Origin: Nymphaea colorata
Lineage: Eukaryota > Streptophyta > Magnoliopsida > Nymphaeales > Nymphaeaceae
DNA: 64,000 bases
Assembly (NCBI RefSeq): GCF_008831285.2
Contig: NC_045149.1
Span: 22,884,535 to 22,948,534, forward strand
Reading direction: 5' to 3'
Part shown: in pieces, positions 1 through 12,595 of the stretch
Position numbering within the stretch: the first letter of the stretch is position 1
Layout: the number at the start of each line of letters is the position of its first letter
Notes under the pieces: generated by a model
The model's database searches: none
What the model was told of the DNA's origin: nothing
What the model saw: only the letters and a program-made list of their open reading frames with translations
Translations under genes and position numbers: made by a program

Positions 1-223
1 CTCTTGATCTTAAAGTTGGAAAAACTACTTTCCCACCTTACATACCATGATTTGTTTGAACATGGTGGAAATCCAACCTGCCTTCATACTAGCCGCCGTT
101 CCACCCAACTAAGTCAAACTCGTTAGGGCGCATAGGAGAGTTGACCCTTCTATAATATATATATTTTTTCTAACATATAGTGCCCATTTGAGATACATAT
201 CGTTGCCATCCACTATGTCATGC

Positions 224-393
224 ACAATGTGAATTTCAAATGAAAGGGCACTCTTTTGATGCATATTGCGTACCTAATATTGGTTTACGTGTCAACTGAA
301 AGTGCAATTAATAGGTCATGTTTGACACACTCTAGCATGCCATGTTTGTGTTTGAGATAGATAATGAGTCAGAAACTGAACCTCCTATTCACT
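224..393 (+). repeat. Dispersed repeat, copy 1 (inverted partner at 45.6 kb)
   Basis: About 170 bp that recur in reverse complement at 45557-45722 with roughly 85-90% identity by eye. Shared words include GCGTACCTAATATTGG and TTACGTGTCAAC. The match runs from ACAATGTGAATTTCAAATG to CCTCCTATTCACT. The family is unknown; it could be a solo LTR fragment or a non-autonomous DNA element. No clear terminal repeats or target duplications were seen. Confidence 0.7.
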
Positions 394-439
394 AAAATTA
401 TCAATACTCATGTTCCAAATCTCTAAACTAAACCTCATG

Positions 440-672
440 GGTGAGAGAGAGGGTCAATCCCACCGCCCGAAGCGAAGCCTGAAGGCCCCCCATTCCCCCT
501 GCCTCCGATGTCCTGAGTTGCGTCGATGTTAGTGATAGAATGAGACATTCTTTCAACTTGGATACCGCGCTCTATCGCCTTAAGACACAATAACATAACA
601 TCCACGGGAATCGAACTAGAGACCTGCCTTTTACAAACCTCTAGCCCGACCAGCTACATTATGCCCCTTGAA
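440..672 (-). mobile_element. tRNA-derived SINE-like element
   Basis: Read on the minus strand, the sequence begins near 670 with an A-box-like stretch (TAGCTGGTCGG). About 45 bases later comes a good RNA polymerase III B box, AGTTCGATTCC. The spacing fits a tRNA-derived SINE head. The body runs about 180 bp further, towards 440. No poly(A) tail or target duplication was found, so the 3' limit is a guess. A degenerate tRNA pseudogene is the alternative. Confidence 0.45.
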
Positions 673-791
673 GCTATACGAGCGTACTTAAACTCAAAAT
701 AAATTGCTTATTTATATATTAGTATTTTCATAATCAATTAGTAATTTAAATATTAGTTTTTCTTTAAGAAAGCCTTTGACAGATAGAATAT

Positions 792-859
792 GATGTGAGT
801 GTTTCATGATTCTGCTCTGAGCCTTAGAATAAATTCATGATTCATGATACACTCACATC
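792..859. repeat. Imperfect inverted repeat (hairpin)
   Basis: GATGTGAGTGTTTCATGATT at the left pairs with ATGATACACTCACATC at the right. This gives a stem of about 17 bp with one or two mismatches around a loop of about 30 nt. It lies in intergenic DNA and may be the remnant of a small foldback element. Confidence 0.6.
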
Positions 860-956
860 CAATCTATAGGATTAGTGTTCCTCATCTCCACTAGAAAACA
901 AGTAAATATTATTTTGAATGTATTCAAGAATCTTAGTTTACAAATTTTAGATTAAA

Positions 957-1052
957 ATTTTATCAATGCTAAATGAAGATCGCATAAAATTCTTAACTTG
1001 TTTAACGTTTTATCAATGCAAAATCAAGATCACACAAAAGTCTTAACTTGAT
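957..1052 (+). repeat. Two-copy tandem repeat, period about 50 bp
   Basis: The words TTTTATCAATGC, GAAGATC/CAAGATC and TCTTAACTTG recur 50 bases apart with a few substitutions. There is no coding content. Confidence 0.6.
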
Positions 1053-1880
1053 GAACAGTAAATTTTAATAAATGAGCAATTAGGCACAAGGGCATGCTGG
1101 GTGTCGGGTTCCAACCGTCCATCCACCTGCATGTTCGGCCCCTTCGACATTGCATGAGGATTGTTGCTGTTTTTTTTTTCATTTTTCATTTTTGCCCTTA
1201 AGCCACCTTTATCATGCAAGGTCATTTTAATATTTTTAAACTTTGAAAACACATTTTCAAACTCAAACATATGATCACCTTCAATTAAGCACATGCAAAC
1301 ACATTTAGAAAATTGAATCATTTAAAAACAAAACTTATTAAATAGAGCCCATGTACAATATCAGAGCTACTTAAGTACTATCAAAAGTAGGAAGAAGAAG
1401 AAGTTGTATCTTAAAAAGAGGAAGAGGAAGAGTTAGGTGACATTTTGAACTCTTTTATGGACAGTATTATTCTGTTATTTATAAAAATTTTATTAATTTT
1501 TAATAAGTTCTCTTTAAAATTTGAAATTTAAACTTAGAGTTCTAAATATGTACAAGTTTTTCGCCAGTGCTATTATTTTATAGAAAAAATAAACAAAAAA
1601 ATAACACATACAAACGCCATTTTGTTAAAACGAGAAAGTAGAAGACATTGTAGAATATGCTTAAGCTGGGAGGGGCTAATTTGAAAGGAAAATACATGAA
1701 ATTGACGCGTGGACATATTTGTCCTTGTTTCTTTGCTTAAGGACGCAATGGTAATTGCTCGTTTCACCCCCCTCGTACTTAAAGGCGCGATGGCGGTGTC
1801 AGCAGCATCAAGAGCGAAAGGCGGAAGGTGGCGAATCGTTGCTGCCTTCTCTCTTTCTCCCTGATTTATTTTAAAAGCCG
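1053..1880. other. Upstream intergenic stretch of the CBL gene
   Basis: No gene was seen here. The short reading frames have no recognisable domains. The stretch becomes richer in GC and pyrimidines after about 1790, as expected on approach to the CBL promoter. TTATTTTAAAAG near 1866 is a possible TATA-like region. Confidence 0.4.
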
Positions 1881-1884
1881 AAAT

Positions 1885-2062
1885 CTCGCTTTCCCTTTTG
1901 AGTTTGAATCCAAGGAGGAGGGAGAAAATTTTTTGGCCCGGGAATCTCGATCCATGGCCTGCTGATTTCTCTCTTTAGAAATGTAAAAGAAAAACTGCGG
2001 GTCGAAGCAGTCGCGTCGCCGACGAGTCCTGTTCGGAGTCCATCATCGTCTTCTTCTTGTCG
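1885..2062 (+). other. Probable non-coding 5' exon of the CBL gene
   Basis: A pyrimidine-rich leader ends at a good donor (CG|GTGAGC, GT at 2063). The next plausible acceptor is TTTAACAG at 2739-2746. That would join the leader to an exon starting at 2747, which carries the start codon at 2835. A 5'-UTR intron would make this an untranslated first exon. The transcription start is a guess. Confidence 0.4.
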
Positions 2063-2834
2063 GTGAGCCTTTCCCACCGTCTTGTTTTAGCTTAGCGTAT
2101 CATTTCGAGTAGTTCCTTGGGCGGATTGGTCGTCTCGGTTACGAGGAGACCTGGTGTGCGAGGGTGTGGGTTTTCGGGTTGTCTTGTAAGTGTCGCTTGC
2201 TTCTCGTTTCTTTCTTGTTTCGTAACAAACTGTGTTAGCTTTTGTGAATTTTAGGTTTTCATCATACATTGTCCGTTCGGTTGGTAGTTTTCTTTGAACG
2301 GGGTGTTCAGTACTTCTGTCTTTTGTTCTTTTGTTACTCATTCGGTCCGCATTAATCAGGCTCGAAACGTGTTCATCATTTGGTTTCGGTTGCGGGGTTT
2401 CATTTCGTAGATCTTCCTTTTTCTTCCAAGAATTTTAAGTTTATCTTTTTAGTGCTTCTTACGTGAGCCTAGTCGATATAATTTTCGTGGTTGCTTTCGT
2501 GTATTGGCTTAATTGTTGCCGGAAAATATTTGTGGTTGAATTTTATTTAAAACTGCAGTGAGTATAATCATTACAGTTTTCTCTTTTTTTTTTTTTTTGT
2601 TGATTCTTAGGTGGATTTTTTTTGGACTGACTCTACGTGATCTTCGTTGATTGGTTTTTTCGTGATGATGGTAAGATGATTTCTTGCTTCGTTCGGAAAC
2701 TCTCGTTCTCTTTTATCATCTGACTGTTTGCTGTTCTGTTTAACAGGTGGAGATGTTTTTGGGGCATTTTCATGTTATCTACGTCTGTTGGCCGCTTCGA
2801 GTTATTTAGGCTCTAAGTCACTTCTTTACGCCAA

Positions 2835-5800
2835 ATGGGTTGCTTCCAATCAACGGTTAGGAGACAATTTCCAGGATATGAAGACCCCACGGTTCTGGCG
2901 GCACAAACAGCTTGTGAGTTTATTCTGAGCGATGTTTTCCTTCCTTTTATTAATTTCATGGCTTATTTGGTCTTCTTTGTTTTTCATATGAAAATGGTCT
3001 TTGACCCCGCGCTATAGATTTGTCGTGAGGTGCTTCCTACCTATGTGACCAGTTCCATCTATAGAGTGAAAATGAAATCGTAAGTTTAGGGGGTTCTAAT
3101 GACCCCGTGCGGTGCAAGAAATTAAAGGTTTTGGTCCCAGGCATTAAATATGGTAGTTAGATTGAATTACTGAATTCAAAGAATGACGCTGCCTTACCTA
3201 AACCCCATTAATAGCAGGAACAAAAGAATAGCACCTAATTTGTTATCTGCTTTCTGATTGGAGTGATTCAGATTCAGCGTCTATAGTTTGTCTGTCCAGT
3301 TGATCATGCAACTTAATAGAACTGAAAAGTATGTGATTTTCTTAGCTCAATAACCCTAAATTAGGATAAATTTATTCAAAGGATTCAGATGGTTCACATC
3401 ATAAAGCGTTGTGTATAATCTTGTGGCTTTGCAGTTTAGACCTAATGAAAAAAATAGTAAGAAGGAATAAGCAATGTTTGTTGAACTAGATGAACCTGGA
3501 GTTGATATCAGCTTTGGAGAAGTGTTCTATGTCTGTACAACAACGATGTATCAAATCCGTAAGGACCACTTATGAAGTTTCTTCTTTAGGTTTTGGGCCA
3601 GTGTTAGATCAGTGCTCGTACAGAAGTCAAGAGAAGTGTTTGTATAATTGTCACTTGAGGTGCAGGAAGTCTGTTTTTCATAATGGCCGCAGGACCCATT
3701 TTATAATATTGGCCATATGATTATTCCGTTAATCCTTGTATGCTTAATGCTTTAATTATGTTGTTTTGATTAAAACAATTAATGTACCCTATTGTTGTTT
3801 GTATATATTTTAGTTGGATATTGTGATCCATTACTAATCGGTCTTGTCATGTCATTGTCTATGGTATGAGGGGATTATTTTTATTTATCTGTCCAACTAT
3901 AATGATATGCTTCCTACTCAAATTGTTGTTTATTTTGTTTTCTTCTGTTTTGCTAGATGCGGATATTTTACTTAGATTACCTTTGATGCACGTGAACAAT
4001 ATGGTGAATGCATTCAGTATGAGGGAATAGCAACTGACAAGCATGCAACTTACCATTCACTTTATAATATCTCCATGTACTGCTAGTTTAAATTATGATA
4101 ATCCTAATGCAGTTTGTCACAACGATTTTCATTGAGATTATCCTTTGGTGAAAGCAATACTTTCTTAGTACGCTTGATTGGCTTGTGAGATGTAGGATTG
4201 CTTGTAAACAAAGAACTTAACAAAACACGAACTAGTATGTTGGTGCACTTTACTATAGAGAAGATGACATTACAATATTACATCTTTCATAAACTGATAT
4301 GCACTTCCATGTAAATGGGAAATCTAAGGGGTTGTGCCCTCATATTGAATATTGCTGTCTGACAAAGCCACGACAATGTTTAAATCATGTTCTGGGATGT
4401 GTAAGTCGAAAGCAATAAGGGGGTGTTAGTCGAAAATAATAATGGGGCTACCAAATATATGAGAGAACAGGATTAATTGGAAGTTGGTAACACATATTTG
4501 CGCTTATTTTCAGGTCTGTTTCCTGTTTTTCATTTTGTTTTTATGATGAACGAATGGAAAATAATACTCTTTTTCTTGTTATTTACAGTATCAATTTCTC
4601 TGGAAGCTTAGATGGAAGCATATCACCTATGACCGATATTTTGAAAATTCCATGATATTATCATCATTTTCAAGCTGGCTGGAAACCCAAACGAAAATTT
4701 GAGCATGAATGTTGCCATTATTAACATGAGATAATCCTGTAGCTTTCTGTTGTTTTCTAAAGAACCCACGTTCATATTTTTAAGCACGTTATTTCTTTCT
4801 TTTAGCTTCTTCTATGTTTTCAATCCTTTGTGCTTGTTTCTTTAGAATTTTCTTATGACAAAAATACTAGAAAAAGTAGTATTTTGTGAATGTATGACCT
4901 GTTTTCATATTATTTGCATGTTAAACTTTTTTATTTATCTTGGAAAAAGAAATCCTGAAACAAATCTTGCCTAGAAATTGCCAATGACAATATTTGTCTG
5001 CTGTTAGAAGTCCATGTTTTCACATGAAAATGCTTTTTCTTTTAGGTGTTGCTCCAAAATTCTCTACATTTGGTATTTTTTATTTCAGTGGATTTCCTTG
5101 TTCGGTATTTTTTATTTCAGTGGATTTCCTTTTGCAACTTTTCTCTGTGACTTGTGCCTGATGCCTTGCTGGTGATAGCTGATGTTTCATGTTCTTGTTC
5201 ACAGTCAGTGTTAGTGAAGTGGAGGCTCTTTTTGAGCTGTTTAAGAGTATCAGTAGTTCTGTTGTTGATGATGGATTAATAAACAAGGTAATCCACCAGC
5301 ACTTACGCCATCTTATTTGGACATTTTGCTTTCTCTTATATGCATCTTTTACTAATCATGCATTTGGAAATTCTGAATCGCATGTTTCATGTGATCTTAC
5401 CTGTTTGAGTACTGTTAACTTCATTTTTACGCTTTTGTCTCTGGAGCATTTATACCTTTTGTATCCTTGGATGCTTAGAAAGGCATTGTGGATAATGTCA
5501 GAAAGATTCTTGAAAGACTAGAGATATGGCCATGGGTAAGGTTGTATGTACTACATAAGCATGTCCCTTGCGTTATTGGGATCTCAGTGGTCTAACCTTA
5601 ATAAAGGATCAAATATGATATGCTCTGTCCAAGTGATGTTGACAGTTTAATGTAACTAGGGTGCTCAATCTGCTTCATTGGTTGGTCTGAGACTCTGAAG
5701 AGATATGTTTATGAGCCCATCAGCAAGAAATCTAAAATCATGTCAGTATCCACATGATTCCACAAATGTTTGCTTAGAAGTTGTGAAGTGGAACTGCTTC

Positions 5801-8800
5801 ACATCCTCAAATTAATAACCTTTGTGCTAGTCTAACATGTGTCCTCGGTCCTTCTAGTCAGGTGGTTCACTTTATCAGAGGTTGCTTCTCTTTTCTTTTC
5901 CAAAACATTTTCCCTGGTTTGGTGTTTGTGTGGTGCCATTTAGTTCTTCAGAGGTCTGCATAATCATTCTACAATATTCTTTTGTCCTGTTTAGCTATAA
6001 GCAACTAGGCTGATCTCTTGATAAATGTTTCTTTTACATTACCTTATTTGTGTTTGAATGTAGGAAGAGCTCCATTTAGCTCTCTTCAAGAACAGAAAGA
6101 AGGAGAACCTATTTGCAAACCGGGTAACCTTGAATGTCACTTTAATTTGTTTAATTCAAATTTTATTGCAACAATTGTCATCCATGCTTGATAAATATTC
6201 TGCACATTTTACACACTTTGTCTCCCTTTTTGTGTGGGTGTGGGTGTGTGCTTTGAATGCTCCTGTCCCACTTTTTCTTGTTGATTAGTTACGTCTAGTG
6301 CGTTTCTTTCCTTGTACTGTCCTATGTTCTGAGGTATAGTTGCATTGTCTGGAACAGATCTTTGACCTGTTTGACGTGAAGCAGAAGGGGCTCATTGATT
6401 TTGGTGACTTTGTTCGCTCTCTCAGTGTCTTTCACCCAAATGCATCAGAACAGGATAAGATAGACTGTATGTTGATCGCACGTCTTGATACATCTGTATC
6501 TTTCTTATTGTGCCACTGCTGCATTTTTGTGTCCCATTTTATTTTCAGCTTCAGAACTCTTTAACTTGTTTTTATCATGTTGCAGTTTCATTTAGACTTT
6601 ATGATTTGGATGGTAGTGGCTTCATCGAGCGGCAAGAGGTAAAACAGAAGTTTTGGATTTGCAATTGACTGAATGCTGTTTTTTGAAATAACTTAAGACT
6701 ATCGATTTTGTTCGTAATGCTTCTTGTATGTTCCTGCCCCTCTTTTCCAAATTTGGTACAAAGGAATAAATTTGTATTGATGAATATGTGATGCCTGACC
6801 TCTTGACTGCAAAAGCTTTAGAAAATGAAAGTGCAAATCTTTTATGCCCGATGGTATGTATTGAATATGATAAGAAATTCTTCCCCTTACGTTCTTGTTT
6901 ATCAGAATATGTACCTATTAGTTGGTTTATATTCGTACTTTCTTTTACACTTACTGCACTAATTTCACTACATCCATCCTTTATTCGGCAAGCAGATCGA
7001 TCTTACCAATGAGTAGCTACTATTTTTGTAGAGGACCTAATTCTTTTAACATGGGCCCTGAAAACCGCTAAAGCAATGGCAATGAAATAGGAGTGTCAGA
7101 AAAAGGAAGTTGGCTTTGAAGTACAACCTTGTACTTTGTGTTAGCTTCCTTTTCAGTAAATGATAATGAAATTAAAGGGTGAAGAATGTCTCTTTCAGGA
7201 ATATGAAACTTTTATGCCAGAATGCCAAATTTCCTACTTTTTTGCTTTGCTTCTGTATTGAAGTATGTCTTTGGAACAAATTTTTGTGTAAGGTGTCATC
7301 AGTTATCCATTCTGCTGTGTACAGCTCTTTACATTTACATGATTCATCTTCTTTTGCAGGTTAAGCGAATGTTGATTGCCCTTCTATGTGAATCAGAAAT
7401 GCGATTATCTGATGAGACAATTGAAGTAATACTTGACAAGGTAAGCTTCTTTCTGTTATATTATCCGGTCATAAACTGCTCTATTAGAGTTAAGGAATTG
7501 CATAATTGCATTTTTGTCCATATGTAAGAGTTTGGAATGGATAGCTGATCCATATTCATTTCACGTGTGCAAGTTGATCAAAATGGCAAATGTTGACTGA
7601 TTGATTTTTGCAGTAAAGAAGCATCCGGATCCTGTTTATCAATTTTCCCTGTATTCTAGTTGAAATGGTTTTGTATTCAACTGTGTTATAGGTTTATTCA
7701 GTGCTTTAATGTAGTAATTGCTACCACCTAGTCAGTTTAAGCTTTCAAGCTACAAACACAATAACAAATTTAAAACTATTTGGAGCTCCATCTTGCATAA
7801 GCTTTTCCGTTTTTCTTTCTGGGCTTCTCACTGCAATTATGTTGAACAGTTCAATAATATATCACTGTCACTCTTAAAATTGCCAGACATTTTTGGAAGC
7901 TGATGTCAACCAAGATGGGAAGATTGATAAATGTGAGTGGCAGAACTTTGTCTCTCGGAACCCATCACTGATGAAAATCATGAATCTTCCTTACCTCAAG
8001 TAAGTATTTCTTCCTAGTTTAGTCATGGCTACATCCTGGTTTTGTGTGCTTGTTTTCTTGCGTTTGCACAAATATGTGTATTTCTATATTCAAGTGGCTC
8101 TCATCGTTCTTGCTTAGCATGATATAACAGTTTGTTCATGGTTGTGATGTCGTATGTGTTATGTATGTGGCGATGAACTTTCTTCAATTTGGTGGAATAA
8201 AAAATGTATGGAGGATGCAAAGTATTGATTTGATAATGTTTAGAAATTTTAAAAAATTGCAGCACCATAATCAAGAGATCTTGATCAAACCTTGGGTTTA
8301 CGGGTATGCTGTTGTCTCCAAATAATTGCCTTGAGGTAAATGCCATGGTATAGATGAATCAGAATCTGCTAAGAACTGATTAGTAGGATTAGTAGGTACT
8401 AGATATGTCGAACTTGAAGAACATGCCCAATCAAAGCTGCTTAAAACTATTCTGTCAAACAAAACAGAGATTTTCTGTCAGAAACAAGTACTAGGTCAAA
8501 GGGAACCATTGGAAGAAGCATCTTGTCTTTCTGAAAGCATTTTTTCCCTTTTTTTCAATTGGCAAACATGGTTAGGCAGATCTTAGCAGATTCTGTTGAT
8601 AACCTCACCTGAGTTAATCTCACCTGATTGTTGAATTCTTGACCCCCTTGAACTTAAATTGTCTCAAACCCAACCACCTATCTATTAGCCAAGTGCATGG
8701 AGCTGACTACTAAGTTACAAGGGTACTAGGGTGATGGAGTTCCCTTATCTGGGTTATAATATCACAGACCAGAATTTGGATATGGAAACCAGTCCTTGAA

Positions 8801-9169
8801 CAGTAAAAACTGTTATTTAGCAAACAAAACTTTGATGCACGTCAGCACTAATTCAACAGGTACTATGGGATGCGCTTTGTCTCACTCTCATCTTATAATT
8901 TTTTGCATTCCAAAATCTATGCATTAGATTGTTACTGATAGTGCATAACTAGAATCTTTGAGGAATGGTGATGCTAGGAAGAATTTTAACCGTCTGATGC
9001 TCTTGGAATAGAGCTAAAAGACCATTTCTTTCATGCTCAGAATTCTTTAAGTTCCTTTTCTTACCCTTTAGCTTCTTTTGACTGATATTTTTCTTTCTCA
9101 TGCAGGGATATAACCACTACCTTTCCAAATTTTGTGTTCAATTCTGAAGTTGATGAAATTGCAACATGA
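2835..9169 (+). CDS. CBL1: Calcineurin B-like calcium sensor, CBL1/CBL9 type
   Basis: Coding exons: 2835-2913, 5205-5287, 6064-6123, 6358-6466, 6586-6638, 7360-7440, 7887-7999 and 9106-9169. All introns are GT-AG and phases agree, giving 213 aa, the length of Arabidopsis CBL1. The family binds Ca2+ through EF-hands and recruits CIPK kinases to membranes. The start MGCFQS is a dual-acylation signal (Gly2 myristoylation, Cys3 palmitoylation), pointing to the plasma membrane. An atypical first EF-hand lies around [14 protein letters not shown]. Later loops contain [22 protein letters not shown] and [12 protein letters not shown]. The tail reads [18 protein letters not shown]1 and CBL9 end almost identically (SEVDEIAT) but have FPSF. 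The Ser that CIPKs phosphorylate (residue 201) is therefore Asn here. Exon 2 to 3 spans a 2.3-kb intron. The family call is secure; CBL1 versus CBL9 cannot be resolved. Confidence 0.95.
5072..5131 (+). repeat. 28-bp direct duplication with duplicated acceptor-like site
   Basis: A 28-bp word containing TTTATTTCAGTGG occurs perfectly at 5072-5099 and 5104-5131, inside the CBL intron that ends at 5204. Each copy carries a TTTCAG acceptor-like string. The true acceptor, TTCACAG at 5198-5204, is the one that keeps phase and family sequence. Confidence 0.85.
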
Positions 9170-9400
9170 GTATTATGCAAAAGCTACTTTCAAGTGTATA
9201 CTCTTATTTTTTTCCCCCTTTTCACAAAAGAGAGAATGGCTTGGAGGGAGTGAGAGAGAGGGAGGGAAAAGTTTTCCGATTTATTGATTCGTAATATTTT
9301 GTGATTCTGGGTGGCAAGTGATTGTATTCTGTAACAAGATTGTCAAGGGTTCTGTAATTGATCAGTTCTTATTGTAAATGTTTTTAGAAGTTCAGTGTGT
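9170..9400 (+). other. Probable 3' UTR of the CBL gene
   Basis: Continues from the TGA at 9167-9169. It contains a purine-rich GAGAGAGGGAGGG stretch near 9250 and T-rich or TGTAA-type sequence near 9330-9385, typical of plant poly(A) regions. The exact end cannot be placed. Confidence 0.35.
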
Positions 9401-11975
9401 TCAAACCATGGCCATGAAGATGAAAGTTTCTGAACTACATCCGCCCAAGCCTTTGTTCTCTTGGATTACTTGAAGATGTACCCTGTGCTACTTGCCCACA
9501 AGGACTCTTAATATCTGGCTGATGAAGCTTCCAACTTAAAGCGGCCTATTCTTAGATACCTTCGATGTGTTTGCCATGACATGGAAGCAGTAGAAAGAGT
9601 TCTCACAGAAGGGGAATGGGTACTTGGGGTTTTGCAGTGTAGGACAACCATAACTGGATGTGGTAAATATGGAGCCTATTGCCTGCTCCTATGATGCTAA
9701 AACCGTGTAAAAAACATGTTCAGTCTGGAAAATTTTCTTTTAACTAGTTTTGATGTATAGGCTTCTATGATTTTTTTTTTTCAGGCGTGTTGTTCCCAAT
9801 CTCCCCTCCGCCTGTTTTCCTTTTTTCAGCTACCTTCATGCTACAAGCATTGTTGATCCGACTGATTGAAGTCTTCTTCTTTCCTAGACTAGAGGGTTGG
9901 GAAAAGGGGTCGTCTTTCTTTCGTTGCCAGCAATTCGTATTTCCTAGTGCTTTTTTAAAATAGGCCTTTAATGGTCAACACTGGTATTTTTAAAATTGGC
10001 CTATCAAAATGATCCGCCCAAATGCGTGTGACAAATCAGGTGCTGTAAATTTATGCGTAAGTGAATATGTACGCCGGAGGCAGGTTTCACTTGTACAATG
10101 GTTCACAGCATTGAGATCGACTCAAGGTCCAAACATATAGGCCTGTCAAGCGATGACTTGCAGCAGGAGACGAAGAGTAAGAGAGACATGAGGGAGATGG
10201 GAGAAATAAGCAGCGGAAGAGACAAAAGAAAGAAAGGGAGTATGCCGGGAGGTGATTTTCCCGAATTTATTGACCAAAAAACGTATTTACAGAGGCAAAA
10301 AAAAAAAGAATGGGAGAATGCAAAGCAAGAGTAAAGATAAAAGTTTGTGCGCCTGTGTCATCTTCAGTCTGTCTTCTTTTCGTTTTATGAACTTTTTGGG
10401 AAAATATGTTAGGGCCAGATGTCTATTTTGTATAAGTGGGTCCATACATATATGTGTTGTTTATAATGAAAATAAACAGTCTAGTAGTGTTTTATGTGGT
10501 TTGTTCTAGTATTATAAACATCTCTTCTGCCTATTGTGCATTAAAAAAATTGAATTAAAATGTGAAATGTGACAGTGTTGGTATCAGTTCTCTTTGATTG
10601 GCCCACCACTTGGGCTGTATATTTCAAGAGTGACTAGAAGATATTTGTTCTGCATACCAGAAATCCTCAAATTTAGCAGGTTTAACTACTTCCGGTGCAT
10701 ATGTGATGGTGGAGTGGCACCTAGCAGGTTCAAGTATTTGATTTTGGTCACGCAACGAGGCCCACCTGTAATGCCAAGGATCAGCCATAAGGTCATTTAC
10801 ATACTTGAGACATATTTGAGAATCATTGTTCTTCTCAATAGGCCTGTTCTTTGAAAAACTCCATGCAAGCTTTGACTACCATACTTCACAACAACAATGC
10901 AGTTGGAAAAGATTGAATGCTGTGATAGATTTGAAGGCTTGGCATCATTCAGTAGATCTACAAGTACAGAAACTTAGAGACCGGTGGGTAACAAAGCTAT
11001 AGATTGGGGGGAGCACGTAAAAGAAATTGAGTTAAAGTAGCAAAGGGAGGAGCATGTAAACGAGGCATGCTCATTTTGTTCCTAAGAATAATGTTAAAAA
11101 TCAAATATTTGTTGGGGACTTGTATATTCGTCAAAAATTGAACCTGCCAAACTCATGAAAAAAAATGTGTTTATATGTGTGTGTGTTTGGGTGGGGGGTG
11201 GAGCGCACACACACATACATCTGGTATCATCAGTAACACTGGGAGTGAGATGATCATTGGAAAAAATGCCTGGAAAGGGTTTTCGTATGTAAATAAAGAG
11301 TTTGGTCTGACCTAAGTGTCGACTATATATGTAGCGTCGAATGGTTAAAAATTAGTTTGCTAAAACAGTTAATATATGATAGTGATATATGACAACAGTT
11401 TATGATGCGGTTATAATGCTTTTACCGTAATTTTTAACCTGCATCTAGCGTATTTGAATCTTCATAACAAACATTCATACACAATCTTTTTTAGGACATG
11501 AGTATGATTTGCTTTCCAGTGAATGGCCCGGCCAACATTTAAAGTTGGTCAAACCTCGCGGTGGAAAGCTTAGCTCTAGCCGACAGGCTACCTGTGAGAG
11601 AGGCTGCGAAACAGCAGTTGCCAAGCGCGAAAGAAATGGCTTTCACCAGCCACTTGATCGTTTCTCGATTCAGATTGTGGCGCAACGATCTCAAGGAAGT
11701 TGGCCTACGAAAAGAGTTATCCACAGCGTCTTGAGATGCCTTCTGTGCTGACTTTGCGGGGATGGAGGCTCCGCCAACCTTGGCACTGATCGACGGCGGG
11801 AGAGAGTTGCATGTCGGAAGACAATGTGAATGTATGCCAAAAAAAAAAAAAAAAAGGAGCGGTTTAACTTTTCAGTTTTCATTTTTCAACAAAAACAAAA
11901 AGTGACATTTTAGTTATTAACCATACTGGCGCAAAACAAAGTGTGCATCGGCAACCGTGCGTATAACCAGCTGTA
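9401..11975. other. Intergenic DNA without a supportable gene
   Basis: A few frames of 60-86 codons occur (for example 10098-10334, Lys/Arg-rich). None shows a domain, a splice pattern or a family match I recognise. A short (GT)n/(CA)n pair flanks G-rich sequence at 11175-11215. Confidence 0.4.
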
Positions 11976-11983
11976 ATCGAAAG

Positions 11984-12294
11984 TAGACCTGGGCAACGGG
12001 CTGGGCCGGCCGGCCTAGTAAAACCCGGCTCAGGTCCCCGTCCAATAGCCCGGGTCCCGGCCTTGGGCCCAATTCGGTTCAGCCCGTTTGGTAATCAAAT
12101 TTATTTTTTTATTATAAAATAATTTTTTAGTAATATAAAATATATTTTTAATAATAAAATACATATTATTAAATTTTAAAAAATTTAAAAATTTATATTT
12201 TAAATTATAAACGGACTGGATCGAGCTGAGCCGGGTCACATCAGGCCCTGGCCCGAACCCGGGTACCCGATGGGTACTTGGCTGCCTAGGTCTA
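11984..12294. mobile_element. hAT-like MITE with GC-rich ends, copy 1
   Basis: Terminal inverted repeats are TAGACCTGGGCA (left) and TGCCTAGGTCTA (right), 11 of 12 matching. They are flanked by 8-bp direct repeats ATCGAAAG (11976-11983) and ATCTAAAG (12295-12302), 7 of 8 matching. Both ends are rich in GGGCCGG and CCCGG words around an AT-rich centre. An 8-bp target duplication with short TIRs is typical of hAT transposons. There is no transposase, so it is non-autonomous. Relatives lie at 52631 and 60764. Confidence 0.8.
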
Positions 12295-12399
12295 ATCTAA
12301 AGCAACTTTGGTGAGGGCAGCAATGAAGGGATCCCTGATCAGATATTGAGTGTCTTCACCCTGCGATCAAGCATGCCATTCATGGCCGCAACTATTTAA

Positions 12400-12575
12400 G
12401 TCTCATTCTCTAGGAATTTTTCTCTAGACTAACTAAACTATAGTTTCAAATTTTTAACAGGTATTAAAATATAATTTTTAAAAGGCAAATGAAAATGTAT
12501 TAAAATTGCATGTAGTTTTTTTTCTTTTCTTTTTTTTTCGGTCGGAAAATTTGAGGAGGGCCATGGCCCCTGGTT
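12400..12575. mobile_element. Fragment of the GGCGGAGCC MITE family
   Basis: The words ACTATAGTTTCAAATTTTTAAC and GAGGAGGGCCATGGCCCCTG match the interior and right part of the MITEs at 19236 and 21207. No clean ends or target duplications were seen, so this is a remnant. Confidence 0.4.
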
Positions 12576-12595
12576 GCTCGTTCTCCATGGAGGCC

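Noticed and set aside
10098-10334. 78-codon Lys/Arg-rich frame downstream of the CBL gene
   Set aside because: Low complexity, no domain, no splice or promoter context; fits chance in purine-rich DNA.
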